Assembly (NCBI GenBank): GCA_020809705.1 | Contig: CP085832.1 | Coordinates: 3,472,001 to 3,536,000 of the forward strand | Direction: 5' to 3' | DNA from: Calonectria ilicicola | Lineage: Eukaryota > Ascomycota > Sordariomycetes > Hypocreales > Nectriaceae | Length of the DNA stretch: 64,000 bases | Part shown: positions 1 to 12,088 of the stretch, one piece after another | How positions within the stretch are numbered: position 1 is the first letter of the stretch | How the letters are laid out: each line of letters opens with the position of its first letter | Position numbers and translations under genes: made by a program | The notes under the pieces: generated by a model | Told to the model about the DNA's origin: nothing | The model's input: only the letters and a program-made list of their open reading frames with translations | Database searches by the model: none

Positions 1-1082
1 ATTAGCCAGTGTATAGGGTATCTTTTCACCTGCGCTTCCTTGTCATCACGAACTTTACTCTCCACATAGGCACCTGGACTATCCATAACAAGCAAAAGGC
101 TCCCTTTAGGTACCACCGCTGTCAGATTTCGTAGAAAGGCTGTCGTTTTGGGGATGGATGTCAGATAGAGATCGCTCAAGGTAAAGAATAGAGTGAGTAA
201 CGCCGGGTCGGGACCGACCATCGAGCGCAAGTCTTCAGCCCCGCATTCGAGAATATTGAGTTGATTGAACTTCCAATTTAAAGCTTGAGGGGATAGGAGA
301 GAGATATTTGAAGCCCGCGCCTTGTCAGTAGCATATTTGGAAAGAGGAGGGGGCGTCGTAAGATAGTGGTGCAGTTTTGAGACAACGTTGGACCAGTTTG
401 CTGTGTCCACTAGGCACATATTCATCAAGGCATTTTTAGGAGTAGACCGAGACTCGGAGATGGCCAAGGAGTCCAGAATTTCGGACACTTCTTTCGCTTC
501 GTTTGATGGCGACTCGTCTGCGGAGTTGGAATGAAGGTACTTCAACGTTCCTACCAAGGCCATAAATCCTCCCGCACCTCGGCCAAAGCTGGTGACGTTT
601 GCCGGAGCCTGTTCGTTGTCGCCATTGAACCGTTTGACCCATTCGTTATCTTCCCGTTCTCTGCAGATCCAAGCCAGGATGTTGGAACATGCTAATGCCT
701 TGCTCGGACCCCAACGGATTGTGTACCTCTCCAAGCACTGCTCCGTCTCGAATGCCCGCCCAAAGTCTCTTTGATCAATGGCATCCTTAATCTCCCGCAA
801 CGCTGGTTTTATCGCATCAAAGTCGTTGGATTCTGGGAGCGTGCCTCGAAAGACATCGAGAATGAGTTGCTGAATGTCTTTTGGGATGACCTGCTCTTCA
901 AACATTGAGCCAGCCTTTTGGGCTGCCGAAGGAGGCGGTTTCCGCACGACTTTCTTAATATAGCTGGGCCCTTTCCATCCTGGTCGACGAACGGGAGGTG
1001 CAACTGGAGCTTTAGATGCGCTGCTAACTGAGGGCGGTCCGTGCTTCGGTTGTGACTGCGCTTTGCGCTCAAATTTCCTCAT
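1..1082 (-). CDS. Bmt6-like 25S rRNA uridine-N3 methyltransferase (C-terminus off the left edge)
   Basis: An uninterrupted reading frame of 360 codons starts at 1082 and leaves the window at base 1. The N-terminus is basic and proline-rich. Residues about 70-130 contain QQLILDVF, then ALREIKDAIDQRDFGRAF and YTIRWGPSKALAC. This order is typical of the fungal family of 25S rRNA (uridine-2843-N3) methyltransferase Bmt6, which uses S-adenosylmethionine in the nucleolus. A glycine-rich SFGRGAGGFMALVG near residue 165 fits the SAM-binding loop, although the usual acidic residue after GAG is replaced. Later segments (LNILECGAEDLR, GSLLLVMDSPGAY) fit a Rossmann methyltransferase fold, and YPIHWL near the edge fits the family's end. 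No intron is needed. The neighbours are all broken, so this intact frame stands out. The family call rests on remembered patterns, not alignment. It could be a diverged second copy. Confidence 0.68.
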   Translation of the reverse strand, partial: MRKFERKAQSQPKHGPPSVSSASKAPVAPPVRRPGWKGPSYIKKVVRKPPPSAAQKAGSMFEEQVIPKDIQQLILDVFRGTLPESNDFDAIKPALREIKDAIDQRDFGRAFETEQCLERYTIRWGPSKALACSNILAWICREREDNEWVKRFNGDNEQAPANVTSFGRGAGGFMALVGTLKYLHSNSADESPSNEAKEVSEILDSLAISESRSTPKNALMNMCLVDTANWSNVVSKLHHYLTTPPPLSKYATDKARASNISLLSPQALNWKFNQLNILECGAEDLRSMVGPDPALLTLFFTLSDLYLTSIPKTTAFLRNLTAVVPKGSLLLVMDSPGAYVESKVRDDKEAQVKRYPIHWL

Positions 1083-1745
1083 CGTGGGATTTATTGGTAA
1101 TGAACACCTTTTGTTGCCGGCGTCCTTGGCTCTTGGATGATATCTCAGAAAATTGGAATACACACTGTGACACAAATATGGTAATTTAGGTTGTGAGGTC
1201 AATTATGGGGCTGGCAATAACTATTTTCCGAGTCCCATTTGAGACTCGTGCACTGTGAACAGCCGGCACTAGATCTCGTTTTTCACGGTAGCGCAGATAA
1301 CATAACCACTAAGAGAAGGAAGGATATTGTCTGACTAGGAGGGGACGAGTTTTAGAATGAAACATGCCGGTATGAGATGCCTATTGGTGTATTAGCAGGA
1401 TAAATTACAGCAATGCATAGCAAAACCTCAAAGTCGTATGTACGGGCGAGCTAGTGCTTACACAGATCGTAGTTGAATGGACTTATCAGCACCAAAATTG
1501 GGGATCAAGTTCCGTGGGGATTCAAGGCTGAGACCACCGGCGCAGTATCCTTCCCAGTTGGGTATCATCCACCTCTATGCTTATTACTTTGCCACGCATA
1601 AGTTCCATGCCAGCAGTCTCAATACAGCCACGCACTTGGTGTATAAAGAATCAAGCAAGGGCCTTTTTTCCGGATTCTTATTATGGGCTATATTTAACAC
1701 ATCTTTCCATTACGAAAAAAAAACGAACCATCCTCTCTACATACA
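1083..1745. other. Intergenic region between divergent genes
   Basis: This stretch separates the minus-strand methyltransferase from the plus-strand tubby-like gene, so it should hold both promoters. A TATA-like run (GTATAAAG at about 1640, TATATTTAA at about 1690) lies upstream of the plus-strand start. No convincing coding frame is seen. Confidence 0.4.
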
Positions 1746-2302
1746 ATGCCCTCTCAAGCTGGCACGACGCCATATGTGACCTTTGTCGGTCCCGAAGACA
1801 ACACCATTTTCCTTCGGGATGGGCAAGGCAATAAAATCCCATGCTTCAAAATCGAGATTCCAAAACACTCCAAGCCCAACTTGCGCATGTTTCGCATTAT
1901 GCCCGATGGATCACAGATCCCCTTTGCCGAGGCCTCAATGTCAAGCCTATCTGGCAATGTCACCATATCAATGCAGGGCCAGGAAGCGCACGTGAAAATA
2001 ACCTTTAATAGTTTTACACTTGGTTATTCGCTGGAAACTCCTCTGGGGAAAATGCATTGGAAAACCGGGGGCAACTGGGGGGAGATGCTCGATCTAGTAG
2101 ACAGCCAGAAAACAACAGTGGCACGTTACAAGACGGCCTCTTTATGCGGCAACGATCTCAACATGGATATTTTCGCCAAGCCGATAATTTCTTCATTGAA
2201 ATGATCATGGTTTGTGCTGTTGCGCTAAAGGTTGTTAATGATAAGACCACAAAGCAAGCGTTGACAGGTCTAAAAATCGTGTCCAAGTTGGGAGGACTAT
2301 AA
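1746..2302 (+). pseudogene. Tubby/LURP-one-like (DUF6593-type) small protein gene with one frameshift
   Basis: The first frame begins MPSQAGTTPYVTFVGPED and runs 152 codons, with beta-rich segments, a GKMHWKTGGNWG turn and LVDSQKTTVARY. It then enters NMDIFAKP and stops after ISSLK. Shifting one base at about 2175-2190 gives a C-terminus reading DNFFIEMIMVCAVALKVVN followed by about 20 residues and a stop at 2300-2302. A buried hydrophobic C-terminal helix of this type is what fungal tubby-C-terminal-like proteins carry, and the AKPDNFFIEM junction is the expected one. So the gene is otherwise complete and broken by a single indel. No GT-AG intron can bridge the shift. Family assignment is by pattern only. 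A sequencing error at this point would make the gene intact. Confidence 0.5.
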
Positions 2303-5300
2303 GTCGCCATGACCCCGTTATTATAAAGAATGAGACAATAAGTAAAATGAATTAATTTATTGTACAAATTTAGTAAATTAAAACTCATCTGTTATATATT
2401 CAGGTCAAGATTCAGCGCTGCTGATTACGTTAGTCCAAGCTTAGCCGGCCGAGGACAGTTCTCACATGGGACCTTCTAAGACCTGGTAAATGAAGGGCGA
2501 CTATTTCAATGAAACCTAGAATTTATATTTAAGTTCTAAACCCTTAAAGACCCTATGATGAATTATGCTTGTATCCAAAAGAATGCGATTCTACGACTCC
2601 TCAACTTGCCCCAAGGATACTTATTAGATGTTCTAACCTTTTCTAGAAATATAAGTATCGCTGAACTTAAACAAAAGTCTAGCCGCCGGTAGTTCGGCTT
2701 ACTTTGGGCATTTCATCACGATTTAAATACTAGGATTAGATCAATTAGGTGGACTGAGCGCCAAAAAGACAAAAGGGGAATTGTTGAATTAATATATAGT
2801 CAACTAATTTATAGCAAAATGTGAGGAGTGCCGATGATTTGAGTAGAGAATGAACAAAGAAGACGACAAAATCCTTTAGAAAAGCTACATTATATTTCTC
2901 CATACGCTTGATCAAAGATGCGGTAGCGTTTCCATGGGAAATTCTCTTGCTCCTACAAGCTTTTGCTTTGGCAAATGTCTGCTCTGTTTGGCTAGTATCT
3001 TCCCTCTGTACGCTCGATGAGGCGCCATCTGAGACTTCCATGTTGAATAACTCATGACGTTTACGATGTAGTTGGACATAGGAAAGATTCATGGGGTCTT
3101 GACAGTTGTTGAGACCTCTTTGGTGCGGCGGTCCTTTTCCTCCCCATCTTTTGCCTTGAACGGAATGCACGAGTGCAAAGTGTACTTGAATATGTCATTG
3201 CCTTTGGCGAAGACTTTTTATCTGATTTTCCCGCAGACATTGGGCTAAGAAGTGTGGGTGTGTGTGTCTTCTACTCATTCGATCATCGATATCGTAATAT
3301 CCCAAAGCCTTAAACCGTGAAAGTCAAGAGCTATTGCACTCATGTATTACTGGATGAGTGAATGCCTAAGTGCACTGGTGCTACCATGGTGTTGGATGAG
3401 GGCTGGTAGCAGGACTTGATTCTCGCCAGCATGAGATCTAGTAATTGTCGAGATCAGGATATTTATATTTGTGTAAATTCATGCACCTGATGGCTTGAGT
3501 TTCTAAAAGTGATCGGTCAAGGTTCTCCTTGACGTTATTATCGAAAGCGCAGACGATCTTGACTGTGGCTTCCGCGGGAAGTTCGACTGCATCTCGGACA
3601 CTCACTGTACATTCCCCTCTTTTCTTGGCGGGTATCTTGACTTTTAATTGATCTAAGATTCGAGGATTCATTCTTGGAATAGCAATCTTGTGTTGCAGGT
3701 CGTGTGGGTGCTAGGTGTTAAGCGAGACAATGGTGATGCATCCGTCGACGCAAACCTTGAAAGAAGGACACCTTTATTCCAAGCATCGAAAATGTCTTCT
3801 AGGATAGAGGGATCTGGTACAATCATAAAATCGGGGCGGAAAATAAGAAAGAAAGAGAAGCCTTGTGCTCTTTGATCTCTGTGTTCCTTAATGTGAAATC
3901 CACGCTTGAAGGGATCTTGACTTCGGCTGTAGCTTGTCGTCACCGGTCCAATTGAACGCGGGGAAGGCAGGCGAAGAGTTCAAGGATACACCAATTGTCT
4001 AGATTAGAACCTCTTGCGGAAGCGTGCGAAGTCAGAAATAGGTTGAAGGCGAATATTCGTGAGTTGAATGCGGCATGAAATCTGAGCCATGGGATTCGCT
4101 AGGTCGTGAGATATGTAACAAGCTTCGCTTCCAGCGGCTCGGATGTTCAGGCACAAGATCGAATTTGTGAATCCTCTCGTGCGTAATGCGAGGCTTGGAG
4201 GTGAGACTGGATTTAGTACTGTGGCGTGAAGAATTTTCGGTTCTGCTCAACTTGGTGAAAGGAATGCCATGCCATGGTGCGGTCAAAACAAGGTCAATGT
4301 CTGATTCTTTTGAACAACCTCAATTCTTCGGATAATCTCACTGTTTCTTTTCCTCTCTTCAAATGTAATCGGGAGCGAAGATATTTGATCCCAAGAAAGT
4401 TCTGTAGGCCAGAAAGTAACATTCTTCAGCATGGAGTCGGAAAATCCCTCTGAGATTCTCTTGGCTGTTTTGTGGGCTATTAGAAGAGTGCTGCAGTAGG
4501 AAGGTGATGGAACAGATCGCAAGCGTCTGGCTAAACTAAAAACGCAGAGGCACCGGATATCCTGCTTGTCTTCTTCATCATCAAGAATAAAATGAACATC
4601 AAGGCTCCTTCCGATGCCGTGGAGTTACTTTGATATGAGTGGCTGATGGATACGCAATAGGTAGACAAGAAAGCCCGTAAAGCTGCTGTAGCATGAAACA
4701 TATTGTATGGATGAAAGATAAAGAAGCCAGGTTGAAACGGCCCACGAGGCCCTTATGTGATTACCTCACATTATATCTCCTCCAAGGCGTCAGGTTTCTT
4801 AGCACCGCCTCTAATCTCGCATCGGTGGCCAGATACGATGCCATAATAATTGCTGTCTTAGCCAGGTCTTCTTGATTGTGGATGAACCCATCGAGGTTGA
4901 AGAGACATGCTAGGTTGTGAATTGCCTTTGAGTTTGGAATTTTTAGAACATGGAAATATGAGATGCAAGACATGCGCTACTTCTCAGCTATCATTTGCCT
5001 GACTGAGCAGTGATCGGTCGAAAATTGATCTACTTTGTAAAAGAGCGATTCCTGGAAAACACTGTCTGTGAGTCCGGCGGCCTATTTTTCTTTTGGCCAA
5101 CAGCTGCTACAACCAGTGGGTAAAGTTTGTCTTGACTCCAATGGACGGCTTGCCCTAAAAGTATTGTGTGACCGGGTGCCTTGTTGGGTGCTTCCATGTG
5201 GTTTGCGCTTGAATATTTGAAGGGGGATATCAACTTTAGTTGAGAATAGTCAAGAATGAACCCGTACTGCGCAGTCGTAGCTTGCTGGATCCCGACTTAT

Positions 5301-8138
5301 TTGAAAGGAAATGACGATCACGGCTGACTGGGCATTTTGAGCTAGTGTTCATTGCCCAACATGAGAGTGATAGGACTTTCTTTTTTTTAGAGTTGTACGC
5401 CCGCAATTGGCCTGTAATGGCTCATGCGTAAAAACAGAGATAATATCCTGTGTTGGCGAATTTCGGGAAAGTCCTGTTTGTTCCCTCCAAGGAGCAATGC
5501 ACTTTTGTCAGCTGACGGATTCCTGACCATCCCATCTTCGTCAGGGAGCTCTTCAAGCGACAAATCGATGTTGGAGTTTTCTAAGTGATTATTTTCGCCT
5601 ATAAAAAAAGTCGGGTGTTTATTCCTTTGTTGTCTAGTTTGCGATAGGATAGTGGATCAACAAGTGGTGGATGGATTTTTTCCGTCTCACGCAGAGGGCC
5701 CTGCACGCCAGCCGTCTGCCCTTGATCTTGCTCCCCTGTTGGAAACTGGCTGCCTTGCGTGATCAGCTTGTGATCGCTGGTGGTAAGTATTGTTAGCTGC
5801 TTCAAAATATCTCCATGGTGAGCGACAGGTTCCTGGGGCGTCGAGCGGCTGTGGCGGCGCAGGATTGCGCGCGTATAGTCGCAGTTGATGGCTTGTAACA
5901 CTTCCTTCTAAGCCCAGAGGTCTTAGAATCGAAATAATGATGGGAAATTGCCATTCTAACCAGTTCTCTTGGTCTCTGTCTGTAAAACAGGCATGGCATT
6001 GTCAGTCGGGCGACAGTTACTTCTTACTTATTGCGAACGATCGTTTCAGTGCCCTGTTTTTTTTTATAACACAACCTCTTCATACAATGTGATTCAAGTT
6101 GTGCAAAGATTGATGTAACTCGTTTATAGTTACAAGGAGGGCGTCCGCACCTCGTGGCAATGATTTATCATCTGGCCACAAGAGAATGTCATTGTCACCC
6201 GAGTGGATGCCCACAAGGGTTGGAAAGATCAATTTCCATCGGGCTATATAAACCTATTCTTCTCATCGGAAGTATAGCACGAGGGAAATTGCCTTTCGTT
6301 GGTGTCTGGGTCGTTGGCATATTAAACATTAACGAATCTGTCAGTGAGCGAGATAGATGCATGGTATCTCTGTTGTCAACGCTGGTTCTTTTGAGTGAAG
6401 TCAAGAATGTAGTTTCACCGTTTGTCGGAATAGTAAATAATTCGCGACATTGCCGTACGGGTGTCCTCGGGGATTAGACACCCGGTGGACATGTCCCAAG
6501 GCTTGTGGGGTCTCGACCATGTCACCCCAGCCGGACCGCAATGTTGTCCAGGCCCGTTCCCCCCACCCTAAACGTGCCAACAACGATCGACTTCGATGGT
6601 GCCTGCTGCTGCGATTACTCTGCCAGACTTTTTGTTTGAGTGGATAATCCCCTGAGATTGATTTTTGTTTCGTTACTCTTTTTTGCAATTGTCCCTAGCA
6701 GCTTTACAACAGCCAGCACGTGATGCTGACTATCCCAATTCATGACACGAACTGAGGGGAAATCGTCGGCCTCTCAAGTTGATGAATCCGTTGCCGCGGT
6801 GTCATTGGAATCATCCATCCCCACAGGGGTAAACGGCTCGTCCCTAAAAGGGTAGTCATGGTCAACAATGCTTAAACAAAAGGACTTTCTCGCCTATCCT
6901 GCTGCCTTTTTCGGCCAATTCAATCGAGGCAGTTGCGTCGCATTCTTCGTTTACCCTTATTTTGAGTCTTTTGCACAAGAACATGGAGCGTTCAGTCTGT
7001 CCATAGGAAATGTCTTTGGGGATGAAATGTAGCTTCGTTTCGTGACGTCGATCTTTCCCTCGTTGGAATTGGCCTTCTACATTGCCGCGAGGTGTTCGAA
7101 CCCCCTCTTTTGTTGCTCTGCCGCGGTCGCGAGTATGGCGGGATTCGATTTCGATTCCCTAGGCGGTATTCTGCCTCTGGCATGCTGATCGTGCAATCTT
7201 GTCTCATATCGGATGGTTTTGGTATAACACACGCAGATATACTGAAACGTGAATTTTCATGTACAAATCATCAGTGGTCCCCCTGGTGCCGGCATAGGTA
7301 TCCAAAAATGAGATTCGGGGAAGAGATATTACTATGCACAATCACTTCCGCAGTTCTTCCAGGTATCGGGCTCTGTATATATGAAGGTAATCGTACTGTT
7401 GGTATTATCAGCCGAAGTGAGATCAGATCGGTTGCCCTGCCTCTGTATATCCCCATAACACCTTAAGAGGCCACCAATGAACCACACTGAAAGAAGGACA
7501 ACCATATTTCCTATTTTAATAGCAGGTGGAATGTGCACAATCTCAGTACCAAGAATAGCAAAGAGCTCTCATCAAGACGGTTTTGGTGTTTTCGACTTGC
7601 TCCGAAAGGAAGCCGCACGGGACGCGGGCACCTGGGTACCTCGAGCAGGATTAGTCCAAGACATAGTGGAAAAGATGACATCCTCATCAATAAACCCGCG
7701 CATCACAAGATCCGTATCCGAAACTTGGTACCCGAACAGAATGCTGAAGACTCGCTGCCCTATTGCACACATTTCCTTTGCCCAAGCGGTATTATGTAGG
7801 TACAGCCCACGTCTATCTAGGAGATAAAGCCATGGCGGAAATTGGTTTATCCTCCGTTGATCTTGAGTCTAAATCTGCCAAAGGAAGCCTTCGATTGGTT
7901 CGTGTCGATCATTGGGGCAGCATTGTGTCGTAATTAGGCCATCTGCGTCCGCAAAGGGTTTGGCACTTATCTAGAGTAGAATTTCGCCGATTAAGATTAA
8001 GACGAGAGGACAAAATTAAAGGATAATAGATGGGAGCGATTCGTCGATATGAACAGAAGAGAGGAGGAGGGTTACGATGGGTTTTGGCTCACAGGTAGAC
8101 CTGTTCCTGGTGTTGGGATTATCATTTGGCGTGCTGCT
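2303..8138. other. Gene-poor stretch with unidentified coding-like scraps
   Basis: No complete gene is supported here. Minus-strand scraps between 3438 and 4522 look weakly coding: one contains RPDFMIVPDPSILEDIFDAW, another LKVKIPAKKRGECTVSVRDA, and a third TELSWDQISSLPITFEERKR. They sit in different frames and are separated by stops, as in a decayed gene. A further minus-strand scrap at 7332-7772 includes IGQRVFSILFGYQVSDTDLVMRG in one frame and a hydrophobic segment (IGNMVVLLSVWFIGGLL) in another. I cannot name any of them. Short open frames on the plus strand in the same places are not convincing. Confidence 0.35.
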
Positions 8139-9175
8139 TCATTCTTGGCCTCGTGAGATTCTGAAAAGGAACAGATCATCAAACCTTAGAGCCATTCCCA
8201 CACGACCCAAATCCACCTTTCTCCTGATAATTTGGCCTGTATAGCAAGATACTGTCATAGCTTCGATGCAATCATTAGAATCGTTGTCTTTATGGCAAAT
8301 ATATGCGTAAAAATCGAGAGGATTCAAAATCTCCCCCACGACTTCATAGTTGGGCACTGGATACTCCAATAGGTTTCTAACATCGACCTTCAAAGCACCA
8401 AGACTTCTTGGTACGTCAGGCAACGTCCAAATATATACCATATGTGCAAGCCTTTCGGCCCCTGGTTGATGAAACCAGCGCCAAGATCTCAAAACAAATT
8501 CGCTAGCATTGGAATCTAATTTCGCGAGAATGTTCTGAGCGACATCGTACATAAGAAACGACGATGCCAGTCCGAAAACTTAATAGTATAACTCTGAGAG
8601 ATGAGACTTCCACTTCATCCTTTTCGAATCCTCTTTTCGAGTGATGTGTAGCAATACTGTCGTCTGGCGTCGGAAATGTGTCAAGTCATTGTCGCTAAAT
8701 TTCTCGATGATGCAATTTGGCGTTCCGTGCCTCCATCCTCAAGGCATATTAGTCAAATGTGAGATAATTCCAGGAGAGATAGTTAAGACGGTAATAATGC
8801 TCGTCTTTTACAGGATAAAATGATCCTTGTTGATTTGAGGATGCTCTCGGTCACTCCCCAACACCCAGTTGGTAAATATCTTACTTTTCTTGTGTTCGGT
8901 GCCAACCTCGGCATGAGTGAATAACCCAAATGAAGATCTGATGGATTGCGCGTTGTTGTCTCTAGAATAATTGGAGAGTATAGCTTTTGCAATTCTGACC
9001 AACTTGGTGATGAGAAGCATCGTGCTCCAGTGGTTGGTCAAGCTTACTGGTACTGTCCTGGTTGTGGGCCCTCTTATTCGAGAAGCAGCTTCACCATGTT
9101 GTCTTTTGTCCCCAGCACAGTACCACAGTGGAGTCCATCCATTGCTATCTTTCTGCTCCAGTTCACCCTGGTGTC
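8139..9175 (-). pseudogene. Decayed ankyrin-repeat-type gene
   Basis: Near 9060-9170, minus strand, one frame reads LEQKDSNGWTPLWYCA and the next frame, offset by one, continues DNMVKLLLE. Together they give the ankyrin pattern (NGWTPL, then VKLLLE) interrupted by a frameshift. Near 8950 a second scrap, SRDNNAQSIRSSF, could be another degenerate repeat. Downstream on the same strand, 8139-8552 keeps an open 137-residue frame containing LRSWRWFHQPGAERLAH and PNYEVVGEILNPLDFYAY, ending at its own stop. I do not recognise it, and whether it belonged to the same gene is inference. Stops and frame changes between the pieces mark a pseudogene. Confidence 0.38.
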
Positions 9176-10410
9176 ATTAATGGGCATAGGTATACAACAG
9201 TCTATTATTGCGATAATGGTTGCATTTTATTGATTCGATTGCATGTAGAATCCTTCTGTTGTGGAGTCCAAAGCGCAGTTGCAGTCACTCGAAAGGAGCC
9301 AGCCTGGCCGATATCGGCAAGGAAGTCTCTCCTGACTTGCCGTTGAACCTTATTGGCTTCGGCAGCCGGGTTTTTCGTTTTCATGTAGCGGCATTCGTCA
9401 AGCCGAAATCACTAAGCTTTATTAAAGATGCAGGGCGACTGCGGTTTAGCAAGCGCTACTACCCGCCCGCTATCAGGTTCAGAATTCCCGTCTCGGCACC
9501 TCATCGACCATTTACCCTCTCCTTCTAAGTCATAGCCCGTTAGGCCACCTTCACTTTGAAGTGCGGCCGAGGAAACAGAAACTTTTCATCAATTCTGAAC
9601 AGGCAGCTCACAATTTGGGCTATGGCTTGGGTATCCATATACCAGCACAAGAAAGTGGACTCCTCGTACATATCAGCGCCCTTGGATAGATGGTGAATTA
9701 TTTCCACGAATAATTCCACGTATGATTTTTATCTCCCCATAGACGCATGGGCTTTGGTAGTTCGTCAGCAGATGCCCGGAATCCTCTTAGTCCTGGGCCT
9801 CGTCCTGGCTGTCTTGCCACAAGCAAGCGTCCTCGGGTTTGGTTACGCTACTGAGCTCAGCAGGATAACCTACATTTTTAAGGCAAGAAAATGGTCCCGG
9901 ATGACATTGCTGCACACCTTCTTCCCCATTGAGCATCGTGGCAACGGCTTGCAAAGCCGCCTTGCCTTCTTGAAGTATGGATGCAAAGATAGGTTTCCTG
10001 TCAGTAAAAAACCATATCAGAAGCGAATACCAGCCCCTTTTATTTTTTTAGGATCTTCTAATCATCAGTGTGGGTCTTTTGTCGAGTTCGCTCTGAATTA
10101 TTTCTTCTGCAGACTCGCCACAGCAAATAGCAATATCTTTGCGCTAGCCCTCTTGGGGAGCGTTCTGGTCCGATCATGCCCTTTGCAGAAAAAAGGGTAT
10201 TGCGGCTGCCAACAAGATAAAAAAAACAGACGGAAATAGAAATAAGTCTGTTTGAAAATATGGTGAAATTAAGACAGGCAGGGCAAGTGTAATAATGTCT
10301 CCGTAGAAAACCTGGGCGGTGTTGGAAGTAAGAGGACAGTGAGGGCAGGGATTCGTGTCCTTTTTTGCATGATATTTTATACCGTCCGTAGCGAGATATA
10401 AGCCCAGTGC
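9176..10410. other. Stretch without a supported gene
   Basis: Several overlapping open frames exist on both strands (one of 161 codons at 9754-10239, plus), but none has a recognisable domain, a believable start context or a consistent frame across neighbours. A plus-strand phrase NHQCGSFVEFALNYFF at about 10062-10110 resembles a cysteine-peptidase active-site strand, but it lies on the opposite strand to the remnant next to it and is probably chance. Confidence 0.3.
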
Positions 10411-11105
10411 TCACGTCCTGAATCCTTCTGGCTGATACATCAACGTGATTGAGACATAATGATCTAGGCAAGGTGCATCAAGGTGAATTGATCGAAAGGC
10501 GAGCGTAAAGGCCATAATTCGCTCGCTGCCTGGGTCGGGCCAAGTATCGTAGACGTGAACATGACCGTTGATTCTGTCCAACAGAAAGGCTGCCAAGTGT
10601 TGCACATCCCCGTAGTGGATCAGGCCTGCAAAGTAGGGCTTGGAGAGCAAAGCCCTTTTCCATGCAGACATGTCGAACTTCGTCGTACTGGGTGAGAAGG
10701 CACTTGAGTCAACGAAATGCTCAGTGTTAGTGTAATAGATAAGAGGTATAAGGTCTGGATTGTGCTGCTTGATCTCTCTGTATGCCTTGCACACATTAGT
10801 CAAGTTGCGTTCCTGCACCAATTGGAGGCTAGACATTAACATTTCCATGCTATACTACCTGGCCATTTCCTTGGCGAGACCAACCACATCATTCGGGTTT
10901 TTTGCAGGGTATTCGAGCATCACAGACGAGTCCTTCTGGGCGTTGATCAATTCTCTCAAATCCTACCGATTGATCAAGTGGTCAATGGAGATCGCCGTAG
11001 CCTGTGTCCTTTTGAGCTGGGTCTGCCAATCACCGATTTCATGAAGCTTTTTCAGGCTCCCGAGCACCCTCTGGAAAAGCGACGGCTTAATGGAGGGGGA
11101 CGGTA
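10411..11105 (-). pseudogene. Remnant of a possible Ulp1/C48-like peptidase
   Basis: One minus-strand frame stays in register from about 11105 to the stop at 10411, broken by only two TAG codons (about 10965 and 10857). Both could come from one C-to-T or G-to-A change each. The frame includes LFQRVLGSLKKLHEIGDW, then NVCKAYREIKQHNPDLIPL, then HLAAFLLDRINGHVHVYDTW. The last segment resembles the histidine strand and following aspartate of C48 (Ulp1-type) peptidases. The expected downstream glutamine and cysteine motif is not found in frame, so the end is lost or the assignment is wrong. A further in-frame TGA lies just upstream of the segment given. Confidence 0.33.
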
Positions 11106-12088
11106 GTTTAGTTCTAGATCAACCACGAGTGGAAAAGAAGGTATCGGCTTGCGGTGAAAGTCTGGTTAGAACCTCTGTGGGTGGACGAGGAGGAGTTGTT
11201 TTGAATGTTCAGTGTTTGTTTGTTTGTAGAGTTGATGGTTTGATCTTTTTATGTCGCGCCGAATACCATGTCAAGTAAAATTATTTTCCTTTTCCGACTT
11301 GAACAGTCAGTTCTTGGTCATATCAAACCTGGGGGCGCTCAAACGCGACTTCTCAGGTTTGTCGCGAAATTCAGTTCGCCGTTGGCTAGGAAGCTTCCCT
11401 CGCCCCATTCTCGCAACAGAAAACACTCGAGTGGCTCCATCTAGGTTTCTGCCATCATAAATCGACCTCTTTTTTTCTGGGTCTGTCTATTTCCACTGCT
11501 AGTTATATTCCGGCAGTGATGGAAAGGAGCAGAACGAGGTTCCTGTTCGCTTCCACTCACAAGATCCGTGATTAACGCAGTCCCACTGGGTCTACTTTCG
11601 GAGACGCGTGCGCCCTTTTTCATTGTGAAGTTGAATTCTGCAGGTCAAAACCGTTCACCCCGGCTTGTCGCATAAAATGTATTGTAAGCGACGCAGTTGC
11701 AGAGCAAACAGTCGATCGAGGTTCATACCGACCAGACAGAACTTGAAGGAATATGCAATACAGAGGTTAAACGAGGAAGCATCTGCAAGTCAATGCAGAG
11801 CGGTTTGGCAGAGTTTGGAATGATCTGCGACATGGCGGTGGTACTAACAGATTACTGGAGAATGGCTTCACAGGCGAAATTCGTTGCCAGCTTCCATTTC
11901 AGCAGCGGGACTGCAAATAAGCTCATCAGGTCCCGGCCACAGAGCGTGTGTTGATCGACATCTTGTATTGAGCCACCATACACGAAATGGTCTCTCTGAC
12001 ACAGTTTCCAATCGGAGATAGATACCAATGGTCATGGTGAGGTACAGCATCGATTTGCAGTACGTCATTCGGTGTCCGGTCATTACTG
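11106..12088. other. Stretch without a supported gene
   Basis: Short open frames of 60-110 codons occur on both strands but contradict one another, and none matches a family I know. Base composition is close to that of the surrounding decayed region. Confidence 0.3.

Noticed and set aside
2745..3170. A 141-codon minus-strand frame
   Set aside because: No conserved pattern, no good start context, odd composition and no neighbour in the same frame.
10062..10110. NHQCGSFVEFALNYFF on the plus strand as the cysteine part of the C48-like remnant
   Set aside because: It lies on the opposite strand to the histidine/aspartate part, so it cannot be the same gene without an inversion.
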